Assembly (NCBI GenBank): GCA_017431185.1
Contig: JAFRLP010000411.1
Location: 1-6,564, forward strand
Reading direction: 5' to 3'
Length of the DNA stretch: 6,564 nt
Origin: Victivallales bacterium
GTDB taxonomy: Bacteria > Verrucomicrobiota > Lentisphaeria > Oligosphaerales > Oligosphaeraceae
Shown here: one piece after another, positions 1 through 6,516 of the stretch
Numbering within the stretch: position 1 is the first letter of the stretch
How the letters are laid out: every line of letters begins with the position of its first letter
Program-made: the position numbers and the translations under genes
Notes under the pieces: model-generated
Database searches by the model: none
What the model saw: only the letters and a program-made list of their open reading frames with translations
Told to the model about the DNA's origin: nothing

Positions 1-1017
1 GGAAGTGGAGTCGGCCATGATCGCTACATGGTAGCCCATGTCGCGGTAGTACTCCGCCAGGGTGATGCCCGTGTAGATGCTGACCTCACGGGCGGGGACG
101 GGCATGTTGGAGGTGTTGGCGATGAGGATGGTGCGCTCCATCAGCGACCGTCCCGTTCTCGGGTCAGTCAGTTCGGGGAATTCGCGGAGCACCTCGGTCA
201 TCTCGTTGCCGCGCTCCCCGCAGCCGATATAGACGATGATTTTGGCGTCGCACCATTTGGCCAGCGCCTGCTGGGTCATGGTCTTGCCGGTGCCGAAACC
301 GCCTGGAATGGCGGCTGCGCCGCCCTTGGCGATGGGGAAGAAGGTATCGACGACGCGCAATCCCGTCAGCAACGGCTCCAGCAGGGGCACACGCTCCCGC
401 ACAGGACGGGCCACGCGCACGGGCCACCACTGGTACATCGTCAGTTCACGGGTCTCGCCGTTCGCGGTCTCCACGGTGCAGATGACGGCATTGCCGTCGT
501 ATTCGCCCTCCGCGACCACGGATTTGACCGTGCCCGATACGTCCGGCGGGCAGAGGATCTTGTGCAGAACGCTCAGCGTCTCCTGCACTTCGCCGAGGAT
601 TTGCCCGCCAGTCACGCTGTCCCCGACCTTCACCGTCGGCGTCAGACGCCATTTCCTGGCCAAATCCACGGGCATGGTCTTCTCGCCGCGCTTCAGGAGC
701 GCGCCGCTCTGTTCGGCTATCTGCCTCAGGGGTCGCTGGATACCGTCGTAGATGGTGCCCAGCAGCCCGGGTCCCAGCAGAACGGACAGCGGACGCCCGC
801 TGCAATAGACCGGCTCGCCGGGCCGCAGTCCGCTGGTGTTCTCGTACACCTGGATGGTGGCCTGGCCGTTGCGCACCTTGATGACCTCGCCCATCAGGCG
901 CATCTCGCCGACCTCCACCACTTCCTGCATTCCAGCGTGCTCCATCTGGCGGGCCAGTACAATCGGCCCGTTCACGCGGACGATTTCGCCAATATGGTTC
1001 TCTTGCTCAACAGGCAT
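1..1017 (-). CDS. atpA: V/A-type ATPase catalytic subunit A (3' end cut by window edge)
   Basis: Catalytic subunit of the V1/A1 head, which alternates with subunit B in a hexamer and binds and turns over ATP. The 339 residues present cover the N-terminal beta-barrel (about 1-75), the V/A-specific insert (about 110-200) and the first part of the nucleotide-binding domain. The P-loop is GGFGTGKT (residues 239-246), with K245 and T246 contacting phosphate. GCGERGNEM (265-273) contains the expected catalytic glutamate E268. The Walker B strand, IMADSTS (333-339), lies exactly at the window edge. The family is normally about 580-600 residues, so roughly 40% is missing only because the window ends. 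The ATG at 1017 is the first start in its frame and has GAGAGG at 1027-1032, 9 nt upstream. It lies 38 nt after subunit E, the largest gap in the operon. The P-loop differs from the usual GPFGSGKT or GPFGAGKT (Pro to Gly, Ser/Ala to Thr), but all key residues remain. Identity is certain. Confidence 0.97.
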   Translation of the reverse strand, partial: MPVEQENHIGEIVRVNGPIVLARQMEHAGMQEVVEVGEMRLMGEVIKVRNGQATIQVYENTSGLRPGEPVYCSGRPLSVLLGPGLLGTIYDGIQRPLRQIAEQSGALLKRGEKTMPVDLARKWRLTPTVKVGDSVTGGQILGEVQETLSVLHKILCPPDVSGTVKSVVAEGEYDGNAVICTVETANGETRELTMYQWWPVRVARPVRERVPLLEPLLTGLRVVDTFFPIAKGGAAAIPGGFGTGKTMTQQALAKWCDAKIIVYIGCGERGNEMTEVLREFPELTDPRTGRSLMERTILIANTSNMPVPAREVSIYTGITLAEYYRDMGYHVAIMADSTS

Positions 1018-1055
1018 TTCCTCAAGCCTCTCTTTTTCCGCCGTGGTTGCGCGCC

Positions 1056-1679
1056 CTACGGCGCGGTCGATGTTTCCGTGACCAGAAGGCGAAGAGCCTC
1101 CTGGTTGTAGCGAAGCCGTGCGGCGTAGGTGTTGTCGAAGGCGCGTGTCCCGTCCGCCGTCTCAAAATAGAGGCCAGGGGCGGACGTGTCCGATGGCTGA
1201 AGACGGAACACGGCGTTGCTGCCGGAGGGAAGCGCCTCCTGGGCAATGGACTGCAGCCAGCCTTCCGTCACAATCGCGGAGTCCGCCGTGGGGAAGCGGA
1301 CGATGATTTCGTCCTCTCCCAGGGCACGGAGAGCCTCCGCGGCCAGTTGTCGAAGCGATTGCTCATGTTCGGGGCCGCCGATTGCGGCGCACTGCTCCAG
1401 GGCGCGCTTGAACAGTTCGTCCAGGCACTCCTCCCGCCGAATGATTTGGATGCGGTGGATTCTGCGCTGGATTTCGAGGTCAACGGCGCGTGTGGCCGCC
1501 TCTGCCTCCTGGCTCATCTCCTGCTGACGGGAAGCCAGGATGGCGTCCGCCTGCTTCCGGGCCTCCTCCATCGCCCTTCGGGCGGTGGCCTTGGCGCGGT
1601 CAACCAGGCGCCGGGCCTCGCCTTGCGCCTCCGCCAGGATGGCCTGGCGCAGTTTCTCTTCCTGGGATTGCTCAGTCAT
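1056..1679 (-). CDS. atpE: V/A-type ATPase peripheral stalk subunit E
   Basis: Forms, with subunit G/H, the peripheral stalk that ties the A/B head to membrane subunit I and resists rotor torque. The protein is about 207 residues, normal for the family. Residues 1 to about 95 are a charged, Ala/Glu/Lys/Arg-rich helix with heptad character (for example [10 protein letters not shown]), the coiled coil that pairs with G/H. The C-terminal part (about 110-207) is globular and ends with the family signature of a GLYFETADG strand followed by [10 protein letters not shown]. The ATG at 1679 shares its A with the stop codon of subunit F (TGATG overlap). A GTG immediately before it (1682) would add one residue, and AGGA upstream suits either start. 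The overlap points to translational coupling with F. Recognised from the overall helix plus C-terminal pattern and from context; confidence is high. Confidence 0.93.
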   Translation of the reverse strand: MTEQSQEEKLRQAILAEAQGEARRLVDRAKATARRAMEEARKQADAILASRQQEMSQEAEAATRAVDLEIQRRIHRIQIIRREECLDELFKRALEQCAAIGGPEHEQSLRQLAAEALRALGEDEIIVRFPTADSAIVTEGWLQSIAQEALPSGSNAVFRLQPSDTSAPGLYFETADGTRAFDNTYAARLRYNQEALRLLVTETSTAP

Positions 1680-2008
1680 CACACGTTGTCCTGTGGCTTC
1701 GTTTCAACGATTTTAATGCCAACTGCCTCGCTGATGAGGGATTGCAGCGAACGACGTTTGCCGGAGGCCCCCCACAACCCTGGGACGACGGCGAGGAACG
1801 GCGGGCAGGTCGCCAGGCGATGCGCCTTGACCTCCGGTTCAATCATGCCCTCCACCTGTTCGGTGATGAGCAGAATGCCCTGGCCGTCCGCTATGGCCTT
1901 CTGGAAGGCGGCGCGCGCCTCCTCGGGCGTGGACACGGCGTCCCCTGTGACTCCCGCGAAGCGGTAGCCAAGCAGCGTGTCAGCGTCCCCTATGATGTGG
2001 TAGGCCAT
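1679..2008 (-). CDS. atpF: V/A-type ATPase central shaft subunit F
   Basis: Small central-stalk subunit that binds subunit D inside the A/B head and rotates with it; in related enzymes it affects coupling and ATPase inhibition. It has 109 residues, as expected (about 100-110). It begins with the Rossmann-like strand and loop AYHIIGDADTLLGYRFAGV, typical of the family. It continues with a GILLITEQVEGMI strand-helix near residues 43-57 and a PGLWGASGKRRSLQSLI segment near 74-92. This last segment corresponds to the conserved loop and C-terminal helix. The ATG at 2008 lies 8 nt after the stop of subunit K and has no clear Shine-Dalgarno sequence, so translation probably depends on coupling to K. 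Its stop overlaps the start of E. In Thermus and many archaea F follows C and precedes A, so its place between K and E is unusual. Confidence 0.93.
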   Translation of the reverse strand: MAYHIIGDADTLLGYRFAGVTGDAVSTPEEARAAFQKAIADGQGILLITEQVEGMIEPEVKAHRLATCPPFLAVVPGLWGASGKRRSLQSLISEAVGIKIVETKPQDNV

Positions 2009-2016
2009 GGGTGGTG

Positions 2017-2340
2017 TCAGCCGGGGATTTTGAAGATCAGGAACAGCGCGACGAGGAAGCCGAACAGCGCCAGTCCCTCGCCCATGCCGACCAGCGCGAT
2101 GGCCTTGCCGAGCAGTTCCGGCTTTTCGGTGGCCGCACCCATGGCCGCAGCGCCGATTTTGCCCACTGCAAAGGAGGCGGCCAGGCTGCTGGCGCCCAGG
2201 CTGATGGCGATGGCCCAGTAGATGCTGCCGTCAACGGGCACCTGCGCGGCGGTCGCAGCAGCCTCCTCGGCGAAGGCGGCGCCGGCGGTCAGTGCGCAGA
2301 GCGCAAACAAGGTGAGTTTGGTGATGGTTCTGCCGAACAT
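2017..2340 (-). CDS. atpK: V/A-type ATPase proteolipid ring subunit K (two-helix form)
   Basis: Membrane rotor-ring subunit that carries the translocated ion. The 107-residue protein starts with a signal-peptide-like segment (KLTLFALCALTAGAAFA, probable cleavage after A24). Two membrane helices follow, about residues 39-70 and 78-104, joined by the polar loop ATEKPELLGK. This is the roughly 8-kDa single-hairpin form seen in Thermus, not the duplicated four-helix form of Enterococcus hirae. The ion-binding carboxylate is E88 in GMGEGLALFGF. By hand alignment with E. hirae NtpK, the Na+ ligand Gln (Q110) corresponds to V59 in FAVGKIGAAA, and the Thr next to the Glu is Gly (G89). The Na+ site is therefore not conserved and H+ is the likelier ion (inference). 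The ATG at 2340 is preceded by AAGGAG (2350-2355) with 9-nt spacing, a strong site suited to a subunit needed in many copies. It starts 1 nt after the stop of I. Confidence 0.95.
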   Translation of the reverse strand: MFGRTITKLTLFALCALTAGAAFAEEAAATAAQVPVDGSIYWAIAISLGASSLAASFAVGKIGAAAMGAATEKPELLGKAIALVGMGEGLALFGFLVALFLIFKIPG

Positions 2341-2341
2341 T

Positions 2342-4348
2342 TCAGTGTTCTCCTTGTGATGGGTTGGGTTGTTTTATGTGGAATGGATGATACGGAGTCC
2401 CGCTGCCGCTGAAATACTTGCCGAACAGTTCATAGTACTCCAGACGGACGCTTTGGATCATGGCCACCATCCCCTCGAAGCCGATGACCAGGGCATTTCC
2501 CAGCGCCACGATGAGGATGGAGACCAGCAGGCTTCCCGTGAAGTGGAAGGAGAGGATTTGTTTGGCGATGGCGTAGATGGCGACGCAGAGGGCCGCGTGG
2601 CTGATGGCGTATGCCCCGATACGCACAAAGGAGACGGTGCCGCTCAGGTATCCCGTGAGGGTCTCCATCAGTTCCAGGCCCGTCTCCAGGACCTCGGCGA
2701 AGAGCCCGGCGCCCTCCCCTTCCTCCCTGGTCTTCTGAAGCCGTGCCAGCAGCGCGCGAACAGGAAGCTTCAACGCCAGGGCAATGATGGGAATCACCAC
2801 AAAGGCAATCCCCCAGCGCGGGAAACGGCCTGTGCCCACCGCCACCACGCCCGCCAGAAGCGCCGCCCAGTAGAACAGCAGCCCCAGCACGCCGAAGCGG
2901 TCGAACACCCCCTCGAAATAGCGCCTGGCGAGAAAATGGTTGACGATGTTGATGATGACCGCCACGCTCATCAGCACGGTGCCCAGGCCGACCGCCGTCA
3001 GCAGCAGGCGGGATGTGTCGGACTGGTGCAGCGGACTAAGCCAGAGGGGCCAGCGCAGCCCCAGGATTTCGCCCTCCAGTTCGTAGCCGAAGACGCTGCC
3101 GTAGCCAAAGCCGAACAGCACCGCCGTGAAACCGCAGAGCATGATGATAAGCCCTCCCTCCCTGAAAGTCTGGTCGGTGGATTTCTTGCGCAGGAGCCAG
3201 CCAATCAGCGCCAGCGCCGCCCCCTGTCCGATGTCCCCGAACATGAACCCGAACAGCAGCACGAAGGTGACTCCCACGAAGACCGTCGGGTCAAGTTCAT
3301 TGTAGCCAGGCAGACCATAGCTCTTGATGAGCATCTGGAAGGGGCTCCGCAGGAGTCCTCCGCGCATTTCCACAGGCACGGCCTCCAGGCCTGCATGGAC
3401 TCTCGCGTCCTTCTCGGCGGGCACGGCCTCCACGACCCCCGTGCCGTCCGTGGCCTGCGCGACCAATGCCTGAATCCTCCCCACGCTCTCCTTCGGGGCC
3501 CAGCCGGAGATGCAGCGCAGGCGGGAGGATTTCCCGAAGAGGCGCCGCGCCTCCTCAAGGGCATGCGCCGTGCGGAGTTGCGCCCGCATCGCCAGGAGCG
3601 TTTCGCCGTGCTGTTCGGCCAGTCGCAGGGCCTTTTGGCGGACGTCCTCCAGCTCTTTCTGCAAGGCGGCAATCCGCCCGTCAAGCCGGTCCCTCTCCTC
3701 GATGGCGCTGCCCGTCACCTCAGGCACTGGAGTCTCTTGGAAGCCAAAGCGGTCAAGCGTGCTCCGCACAGCGCCTCGGTTGCGCTTGGTGCAGAGCACC
3801 AGAATGCCGTCGCCATGCTCGGCCTTGACCATCACCGCCCGCTCCCCCAACTCCAGCATGCAGCGGGATTCCAGTTCAGCCGCAAGACGCCCCACGAAGA
3901 CATGGACGTGCGCCAGATTGCGCAAAAGTTCCATTCGGATGTCCTGGACAGGGTAGCCCGCCACGGTGGCCCGCTGTCTGTCCAGGGCCCCCGTCTCCTC
4001 GATGAGTTGCGCGGCCTGCTCCTCATTTTCCTGAAGGTCATGCTCCAGTTTGTCCAGCAGCGCCGCCATCTCCTCCCAGGGGAGTTCGGCCTTCGGGGCG
4101 GACGGGGCGGCGCCGTCCACCCTCCCCACCAGTCCCAGCGACGAAATCACGTGGTCAAGGCGCGGCAGCATTGCATCCGGACGCGGGCGCTCGCCGTCCG
4201 TCTCCGCAGTCAAAAGATGCTCGGCGGACTGCTGAACGGCATCCACCAGATGCACAAGTCCGCTCTCCCCCAAGGCACGCGCGACCGCGGCCTCATGCCT
4301 GTTCAGCACGAGGATGTTCACTTTGCACATCTTGACGGGACGGAACAT
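2342..4348 (-). CDS. atpI: V/A-type ATPase membrane subunit I (subunit a homologue)
   Basis: Static membrane subunit that provides the ion half-channels beside the K ring and anchors the peripheral stalks. The 668-residue protein is in two halves. The N-terminal cytosolic arm (about 1-340) starts with KVNILVLNRHEA and includes a coiled-coil stretch near 215-270. The C-terminal half (about 350-645) has around eight membrane helices. The entry motif NELDPT plus FGFMFGDIGQG spans about 350-376. The essential channel arginine is R576, in SFVRIGAYAISHAALC, matching yeast Vph1 R735 in SYLRLWALSLAHAQLS. The second conserved arginine is R635, in FEGMVAMIQSVRLEYYELF, matching yeast R799. The ATG at 4348 was chosen because AGGAGG (4355-4360) lies 6 nt upstream. 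An in-frame TTG at 4354 directly abuts that site and is unlikely to be the start. The gap to subunit C is 2 nt and to K is 1 nt. Confidence 0.96.
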   Translation of the reverse strand: MFRPVKMCKVNILVLNRHEAAVARALGESGLVHLVDAVQQSAEHLLTAETDGERPRPDAMLPRLDHVISSLGLVGRVDGAAPSAPKAELPWEEMAALLDKLEHDLQENEEQAAQLIEETGALDRQRATVAGYPVQDIRMELLRNLAHVHVFVGRLAAELESRCMLELGERAVMVKAEHGDGILVLCTKRNRGAVRSTLDRFGFQETPVPEVTGSAIEERDRLDGRIAALQKELEDVRQKALRLAEQHGETLLAMRAQLRTAHALEEARRLFGKSSRLRCISGWAPKESVGRIQALVAQATDGTGVVEAVPAEKDARVHAGLEAVPVEMRGGLLRSPFQMLIKSYGLPGYNELDPTVFVGVTFVLLFGFMFGDIGQGAALALIGWLLRKKSTDQTFREGGLIIMLCGFTAVLFGFGYGSVFGYELEGEILGLRWPLWLSPLHQSDTSRLLLTAVGLGTVLMSVAVIINIVNHFLARRYFEGVFDRFGVLGLLFYWAALLAGVVAVGTGRFPRWGIAFVVIPIIALALKLPVRALLARLQKTREEGEGAGLFAEVLETGLELMETLTGYLSGTVSFVRIGAYAISHAALCVAIYAIAKQILSFHFTGSLLVSILIVALGNALVIGFEGMVAMIQSVRLEYYELFGKYFSGSGTPYHPFHIKQPNPSQGEH
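2350..2355 (-). promoter_or_regulatory. Strong ribosome binding site for subunit K
   Basis: AAGGAG lies inside the last codons of subunit I, 9 nt before the K start codon. Together with AGGAGG before subunit I it is one of the strongest such sites in the operon. F and C, in contrast, have no obvious site. K is needed in about ten or more copies per enzyme, so stronger initiation here makes sense (inference). Confidence 0.7.
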
Positions 4349-4350
4349 CG

Positions 4351-5385
4351 TCAACCTCCTATCATCATTTCCTGAAGTTCGCGGGAGGGCAGACCGAAAT
4401 GCACGCCCTCATAGACCCGCGAGATGTTCAGGCTTTCAAAATGCAGTAGCACGGGGTAGGCGGGAATGGAGGAGTCGGGAGCCCCCAGGTCCATGAACAT
4501 CTGGTTCGCCCGCCGGTACAGCAGGTCCCACAGCGCTCGCTCGCTTTGGTATAACGGCTGCTGCCCTGCAAGCGGCTCAAGGACCTGCCGGAACGCTCTC
4601 GGCAAGGCCGCGAGAACCGCCTCGCTCCGCCTGCCGACCAGGGAGTCCAGGAGGGTTTCCGAAAGGGCGTTTCCGCCGGGCAGCCACACCTCCGCCATCC
4701 GCGCGCCGTCAAAATGGTAGGTCTGCATATTGCGCAGCAGCATGTCCAGATTGAGGATATCCACGCGCAGGCCATTCAGTTCCTGCGCCTGACGGGAAAA
4801 GGCCAGCGGCGCGGCCTTGGCGGCGCGGAACGCATGGGCGGCGCACATCCTGTCCAATGCGCACTCCAGCATCATGATGTCATGGTCGTCCGCAAACCGG
4901 CTGACAATGGCGGTCAGCCTCTCCTTCTCCAAACCGGGAAAATCGGGAATGGCCGACAGGAAGGAGGCCGTGTTCGGCTGCCTCAGAATGGCGTGGCTGT
5001 CCAGCATGGGCACTCCCTCCGCCTGGACAAGCATGGCGTCGGGATTGGTCTGGCGCTCCTCAGGAAGAAAGCGGCAGTGCAGCAGCGTCTTGAGATTTTC
5101 GTAATGGGCGCCGGCAATCAGCGACCGATAATAGCCGGCGGCCTCGCCGCCCAGCAGACCGGCCACCTCGGCGAGCCTGGCCAATTCGCGAGTGCGCAAT
5201 TCCCTGTGGAAACCCTCGCGGTCCATGCCATTCAGCCCAATGCCGCGCAGCGCCTGCTGCAACGACTCGACCGTGCCGCTGTTGAGCAGGCGGTGCAGAG
5301 CCGGTCCGCGGACAGCGCGCGCCCACCGTCCATGCAGCAAGGCAAAGACGAAATCGTGGCTGACATTGGAGTCGATTCTCGACAT
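4351..5385 (-). CDS. atpC: V/A-type ATPase subunit C (subunit d homologue)
   Basis: Funnel-shaped socket protein that sits on the K ring and receives the D/F central shaft, linking head rotation to the ring. At 344 residues it has the usual length (about 320-350). It is all-helical, soluble and rich in Ala, Leu, Arg and Glu, with no membrane segment. Recognisable parts are the HYENLKTLLHCRF segment (about 93-105), typical of the family's first repeat, and the ADDHDIMMLECALDRMC helix (about 166-182). The stretch LRVDILNLDMLLRNM (about 206-220) corresponds to the E-x-D-x-x-N-(I/L)-x-x-x-L-R element of VatC-type proteins. The C-terminus (ISRVYEGVHFGL) matches the conserved end where family members have IR-x-(I/L)-x-x-G. 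The ATG at 5385 follows subunit G/H by 20 nt and has an in-frame TAG 18 nt upstream. No clear Shine-Dalgarno sequence is seen. Finding C between G/H and I is unusual; in Thermus it follows E. Confidence 0.9.
   Translation of the reverse strand: MSRIDSNVSHDFVFALLHGRWARAVRGPALHRLLNSGTVESLQQALRGIGLNGMDREGFHRELRTRELARLAEVAGLLGGEAAGYYRSLIAGAHYENLKTLLHCRFLPEERQTNPDAMLVQAEGVPMLDSHAILRQPNTASFLSAIPDFPGLEKERLTAIVSRFADDHDIMMLECALDRMCAAHAFRAAKAAPLAFSRQAQELNGLRVDILNLDMLLRNMQTYHFDGARMAEVWLPGGNALSETLLDSLVGRRSEAVLAALPRAFRQVLEPLAGQQPLYQSERALWDLLYRRANQMFMDLGAPDSSIPAYPVLLHFESLNISRVYEGVHFGLPSRELQEMMIGG
4355..4360 (-). promoter_or_regulatory. Ribosome binding site deciding the start of subunit I
   Basis: AGGAGG, a perfect Shine-Dalgarno core, overlaps the final Gly codons of subunit C. 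It stands 6 nt before the ATG at 4348 but touches the in-frame TTG at 4354. This supports ATG as the start and removes two residues from the longest possible reading frame. Confidence 0.75.
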
Positions 5386-5405
5386 GGCTGATGTTTTGCG
5401 CTACG

Positions 5406-5723
5406 CTACTTGTCGGGGTGAAGAAGGGCGTCCGTCACCTTGGGCAATGCGGTGGTCAGTTTCTGGCGGAACCGGTCGATTTCACCGGCCAGTTCCTGTT
5501 CGCCCTTGGCGAGGCCCGACTCAAGGCGACGCCGGTTCTCGGCCTGCACCGCCTGAATCTGGGCTTTCGCCTCGGCGACAAGATTCTTCTGCACGGTCTC
5601 CACCAGTTTCGTGGCCTCCTGGCGACCGGTCTCCGTGATTTTGGCGGCCTCCGTCTGCGCGGCGGCGATCAAGGCGTCGGCCTCCTGCTCCACCGCCAAC
5701 ATTCTCTTCAGAATGTCGTCCAT
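5406..5723 (-). CDS. V/A-type ATPase peripheral stalk subunit G/H
   Basis: Partner of subunit E in the peripheral stalk (called G in Thermus and AhaH or H in archaea). The 105-residue protein is almost entirely one charged helix rich in Ala, Glu, Gln, Lys and Arg. It begins DDILKRMLAVEQEADALIAAA, the conserved N-terminal pattern of this family, in which an E-x-E-A-x-x-x-I/L motif is followed by repeated Ala-rich heptads. No globular domain or membrane segment is present. The ATG at 5723 has GAGGAG (5733-5738) 9 nt upstream and lies 6 nt after the EIIA stop codon. Low-complexity coiled coils are hard to identify by sequence alone. The length, N-terminal pattern and position first among the ATPase genes, as in Thermus and Methanosarcina, make the call sound. 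F-type b-subunit-like coiled coils are the alternative, but the lack of a membrane anchor argues against them. Confidence 0.88.
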   Translation of the reverse strand: MDDILKRMLAVEQEADALIAAAQTEAAKITETGRQEATKLVETVQKNLVAEAKAQIQAVQAENRRRLESGLAKGEQELAGEIDRFRQKLTTALPKVTDALLHPDK

Positions 5724-5729
5724 GACACG

Positions 5730-6185
5730 CTACTCCTCGTTTTCCTGGATGATGCGGATGATTTCCTCGGGGGTGCGGGCGTTCTTCAGCTGCCCGGTGA
5801 ATTCAGGTATCGCCAAAAGGCGACCGATTTCCGCCAGCGCCTCGATATGGGGCACAGGATTGCCCGTCTCGGAGAACAGGGTCAGCACCACGTAAACAGG
5901 CTCGTCATCCAGAGAGTCAAAATCAATGCCATCGCGGACTATCCCGATGGCGATGAGAACGCCTTTGATGCCCTCCAGTTTGCCATGCGGCAACGCGAAT
6001 CCCGGCGCGATGCCCGTGGACATCTTGGACTCGCGCTCCATCAGGGCATCCACGGCCAATTCGCGGTCAGGAACCAGCCCTTCCTGAACGAACAAATCCA
6101 CCATCTCTTCGAAAAGCTCCTCTTTGCTGCTGGCTTCCACATCCAGTTTGATGAGAGAGGGCTTCAACAATCTAGAAATCAACAT
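5730..6185 (-). CDS. PTS EIIA domain protein (PtsN / fructose-mannitol family)
   Basis: Single-domain phosphocarrier of the EIIA-fructose/PtsN class. In the family, a histidine accepts phosphate from HPr or NPr and passes it to EIIB, or the protein acts as a regulator in the nitrogen-PTS manner. The 151 residues match the length of PtsN. The site is STGIAPGFALPHGK (about 56-69), with H67 as the phosphorylated histidine. The second family histidine is H113, in NPVPHIEALAEIGRLL. GIVRDGIDFDSLDDEPVYVVLTLF (about 81-104) is the usual core, so the domain looks intact. No EIIB, EIIC, HPr or EI gene is in the window, so a sugar transport role is not supported here. The ATG at 6185 has AGGTG at 6191-6195. 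The stop is 6 nt before subunit G/H, so it is first in the ATPase transcript. A link to control of the ATPase is inference. Confidence 0.94.
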   Translation of the reverse strand: MLISRLLKPSLIKLDVEASSKEELFEEMVDLFVQEGLVPDRELAVDALMERESKMSTGIAPGFALPHGKLEGIKGVLIAIGIVRDGIDFDSLDDEPVYVVLTLFSETGNPVPHIEALAEIGRLLAIPEFTGQLKNARTPEEIIRIIQENEE

Positions 6186-6303
6186 TTCAGCACCTGCGAT
6201 AAGTTCTCGCGCGGATAAAAGGTTTGCGGCCAGTCTTCATCGAAGGCAAACGATACGTCGGGATAAACCAATCAGGACGGACACGATACGCTGACCGAAA
6301 TAA

Positions 6304-6333
6304 ATAATATACCATTGTTTTGCGGAATTGCAA
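6304..6333 (-). promoter_or_regulatory. Putative sigma70-like promoter of the ATPase operon
   Basis: On the minus strand, TTGCAA (6328-6333; 4 of 6 matches to TTGACA) is followed by overlapping -10 candidates. These are TATATT (6306-6311) at 16-nt spacing and TATTAT (6304-6309) at 18-nt spacing, each matching 5 of 6 positions of TATAAT. The island is strikingly AT-rich within GC-rich surroundings. Transcription would begin near 6297, giving a leader of about 110 nt before the EIIA start. This is a consensus reading by eye, and the sigma-factor preferences of the host are unknown. Confidence 0.5.
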
Positions 6334-6340
6334 ATCACCA

Positions 6341-6371
6341 TTGGGCAACTCCTGCCCAACTCCTGCCCAAC
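6341..6371 (-). repeat. Triple half-site repeat (TTGGGCA / TGCCCAA), possible operator
   Basis: Read on the minus strand this is TTGGGCA, GGAG, TTGGGCA, GGAGT, TGCCCAA: two direct copies 11 nt apart and a third inverted copy. The plus strand equivalently shows an 11-bp unit, CAACTCCTGCC, twice in tandem plus a partial third copy (6346-6371). The perfect 7-bp inverted repeat TTGGGCA/TGCCCAA with a 5-nt loop (6341-6359) could also form a hairpin. It ends 7 nt upstream of the proposed -35 box, about -44 to -73 from the inferred start of transcription, where activators commonly bind. No known regulator is assigned. Confidence 0.55.
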
Positions 6372-6422
6372 CATTTAGGACTCCGCGTAATCCCTCACTC
6401 CTGTGAAACACCCTGCTTTGCC

Positions 6423-6437
6423 GGCGGAATTCCCGCC
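6423..6437. repeat. Short palindrome around GGAATTCC
   Basis: GGCGG-AATTC-CCGCC is a 5-bp inverted repeat with a 5-nt centre. Inside it, GGAATTCC (6426-6433) is a perfect 8-nt palindrome. It lies 26 nt from the next, stronger palindrome at 6464 and may belong to the same intergenic element. Alone it is weak. Confidence 0.35.
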
Positions 6438-6463
6438 ACTGCTTTTTGTTTCGTGCATTATGT

Positions 6464-6483
6464 CGGCGGCGAGGACGCCGCCG
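6464..6483. repeat. GC-rich inverted repeat, 8-bp stem with AGGA loop
   Basis: CGGCGGCG-AGGA-CGCCGCCG is a perfect 8-bp inverted repeat with a 4-nt loop and would form a stable hairpin on either strand. No T-run follows it on either strand, so it is not a classical intrinsic terminator. Its form resembles dispersed palindromic intergenic repeats (REP-like) of GC-rich genomes, but a single copy in this window cannot show that it is dispersed. Confidence 0.55.
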
Positions 6484-6516
6484 CTACTACTCACTGACAC
6501 TGGTCAATGCCGTATT

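Noticed and set aside
28..1110. A 360-residue open frame on the plus strand opposite subunit A
   Set aside because: It is an antisense shadow of a gene with clear Walker motifs; its product has no recognisable domain and there is no plausible ribosome binding site or operon partner.
4349..4354. TTG at 4354 as the start of subunit I
   Set aside because: It touches the AGGAGG site with no spacer. The ATG two codons later has ideal 6-nt spacing and gives the normal N-terminus.
2369..4375. A 668-residue open frame on the plus strand opposite subunit I
   Set aside because: It mirrors subunit I almost exactly. Its translation is rich in His, Gln, Arg and Pro with no family motif or membrane pattern, as expected for the antisense of a GC-rich gene. 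Subunit I on the other strand has all its diagnostic residues.
5391..6218. A 275-residue plus-strand open frame across the G/H and EIIA genes
   Set aside because: It covers two clearly identified minus-strand genes and their junction and has no domain signature; it is another product of GC-rich antisense sequence.
6341..6371. The tandem 11-bp repeat read as a CRISPR or phage attachment site
   Set aside because: The units are too short and have no spacers; no cas gene, integrase or tRNA is nearby. The position next to a promoter fits an operator better.
6187..6411. A 74-codon minus-strand open frame directly upstream of EIIA
   Set aside because: It runs through the AT-rich promoter-like island and the half-site repeat, has no convincing ribosome binding site, and its translation matches no family I know. 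It could only be revived by conservation in relatives.
6315..6497. A 60-codon plus-strand open frame in the intergenic region
   Set aside because: It crosses the repeat and two palindromes, lacks a Shine-Dalgarno sequence, and shows no coding bias or domain.
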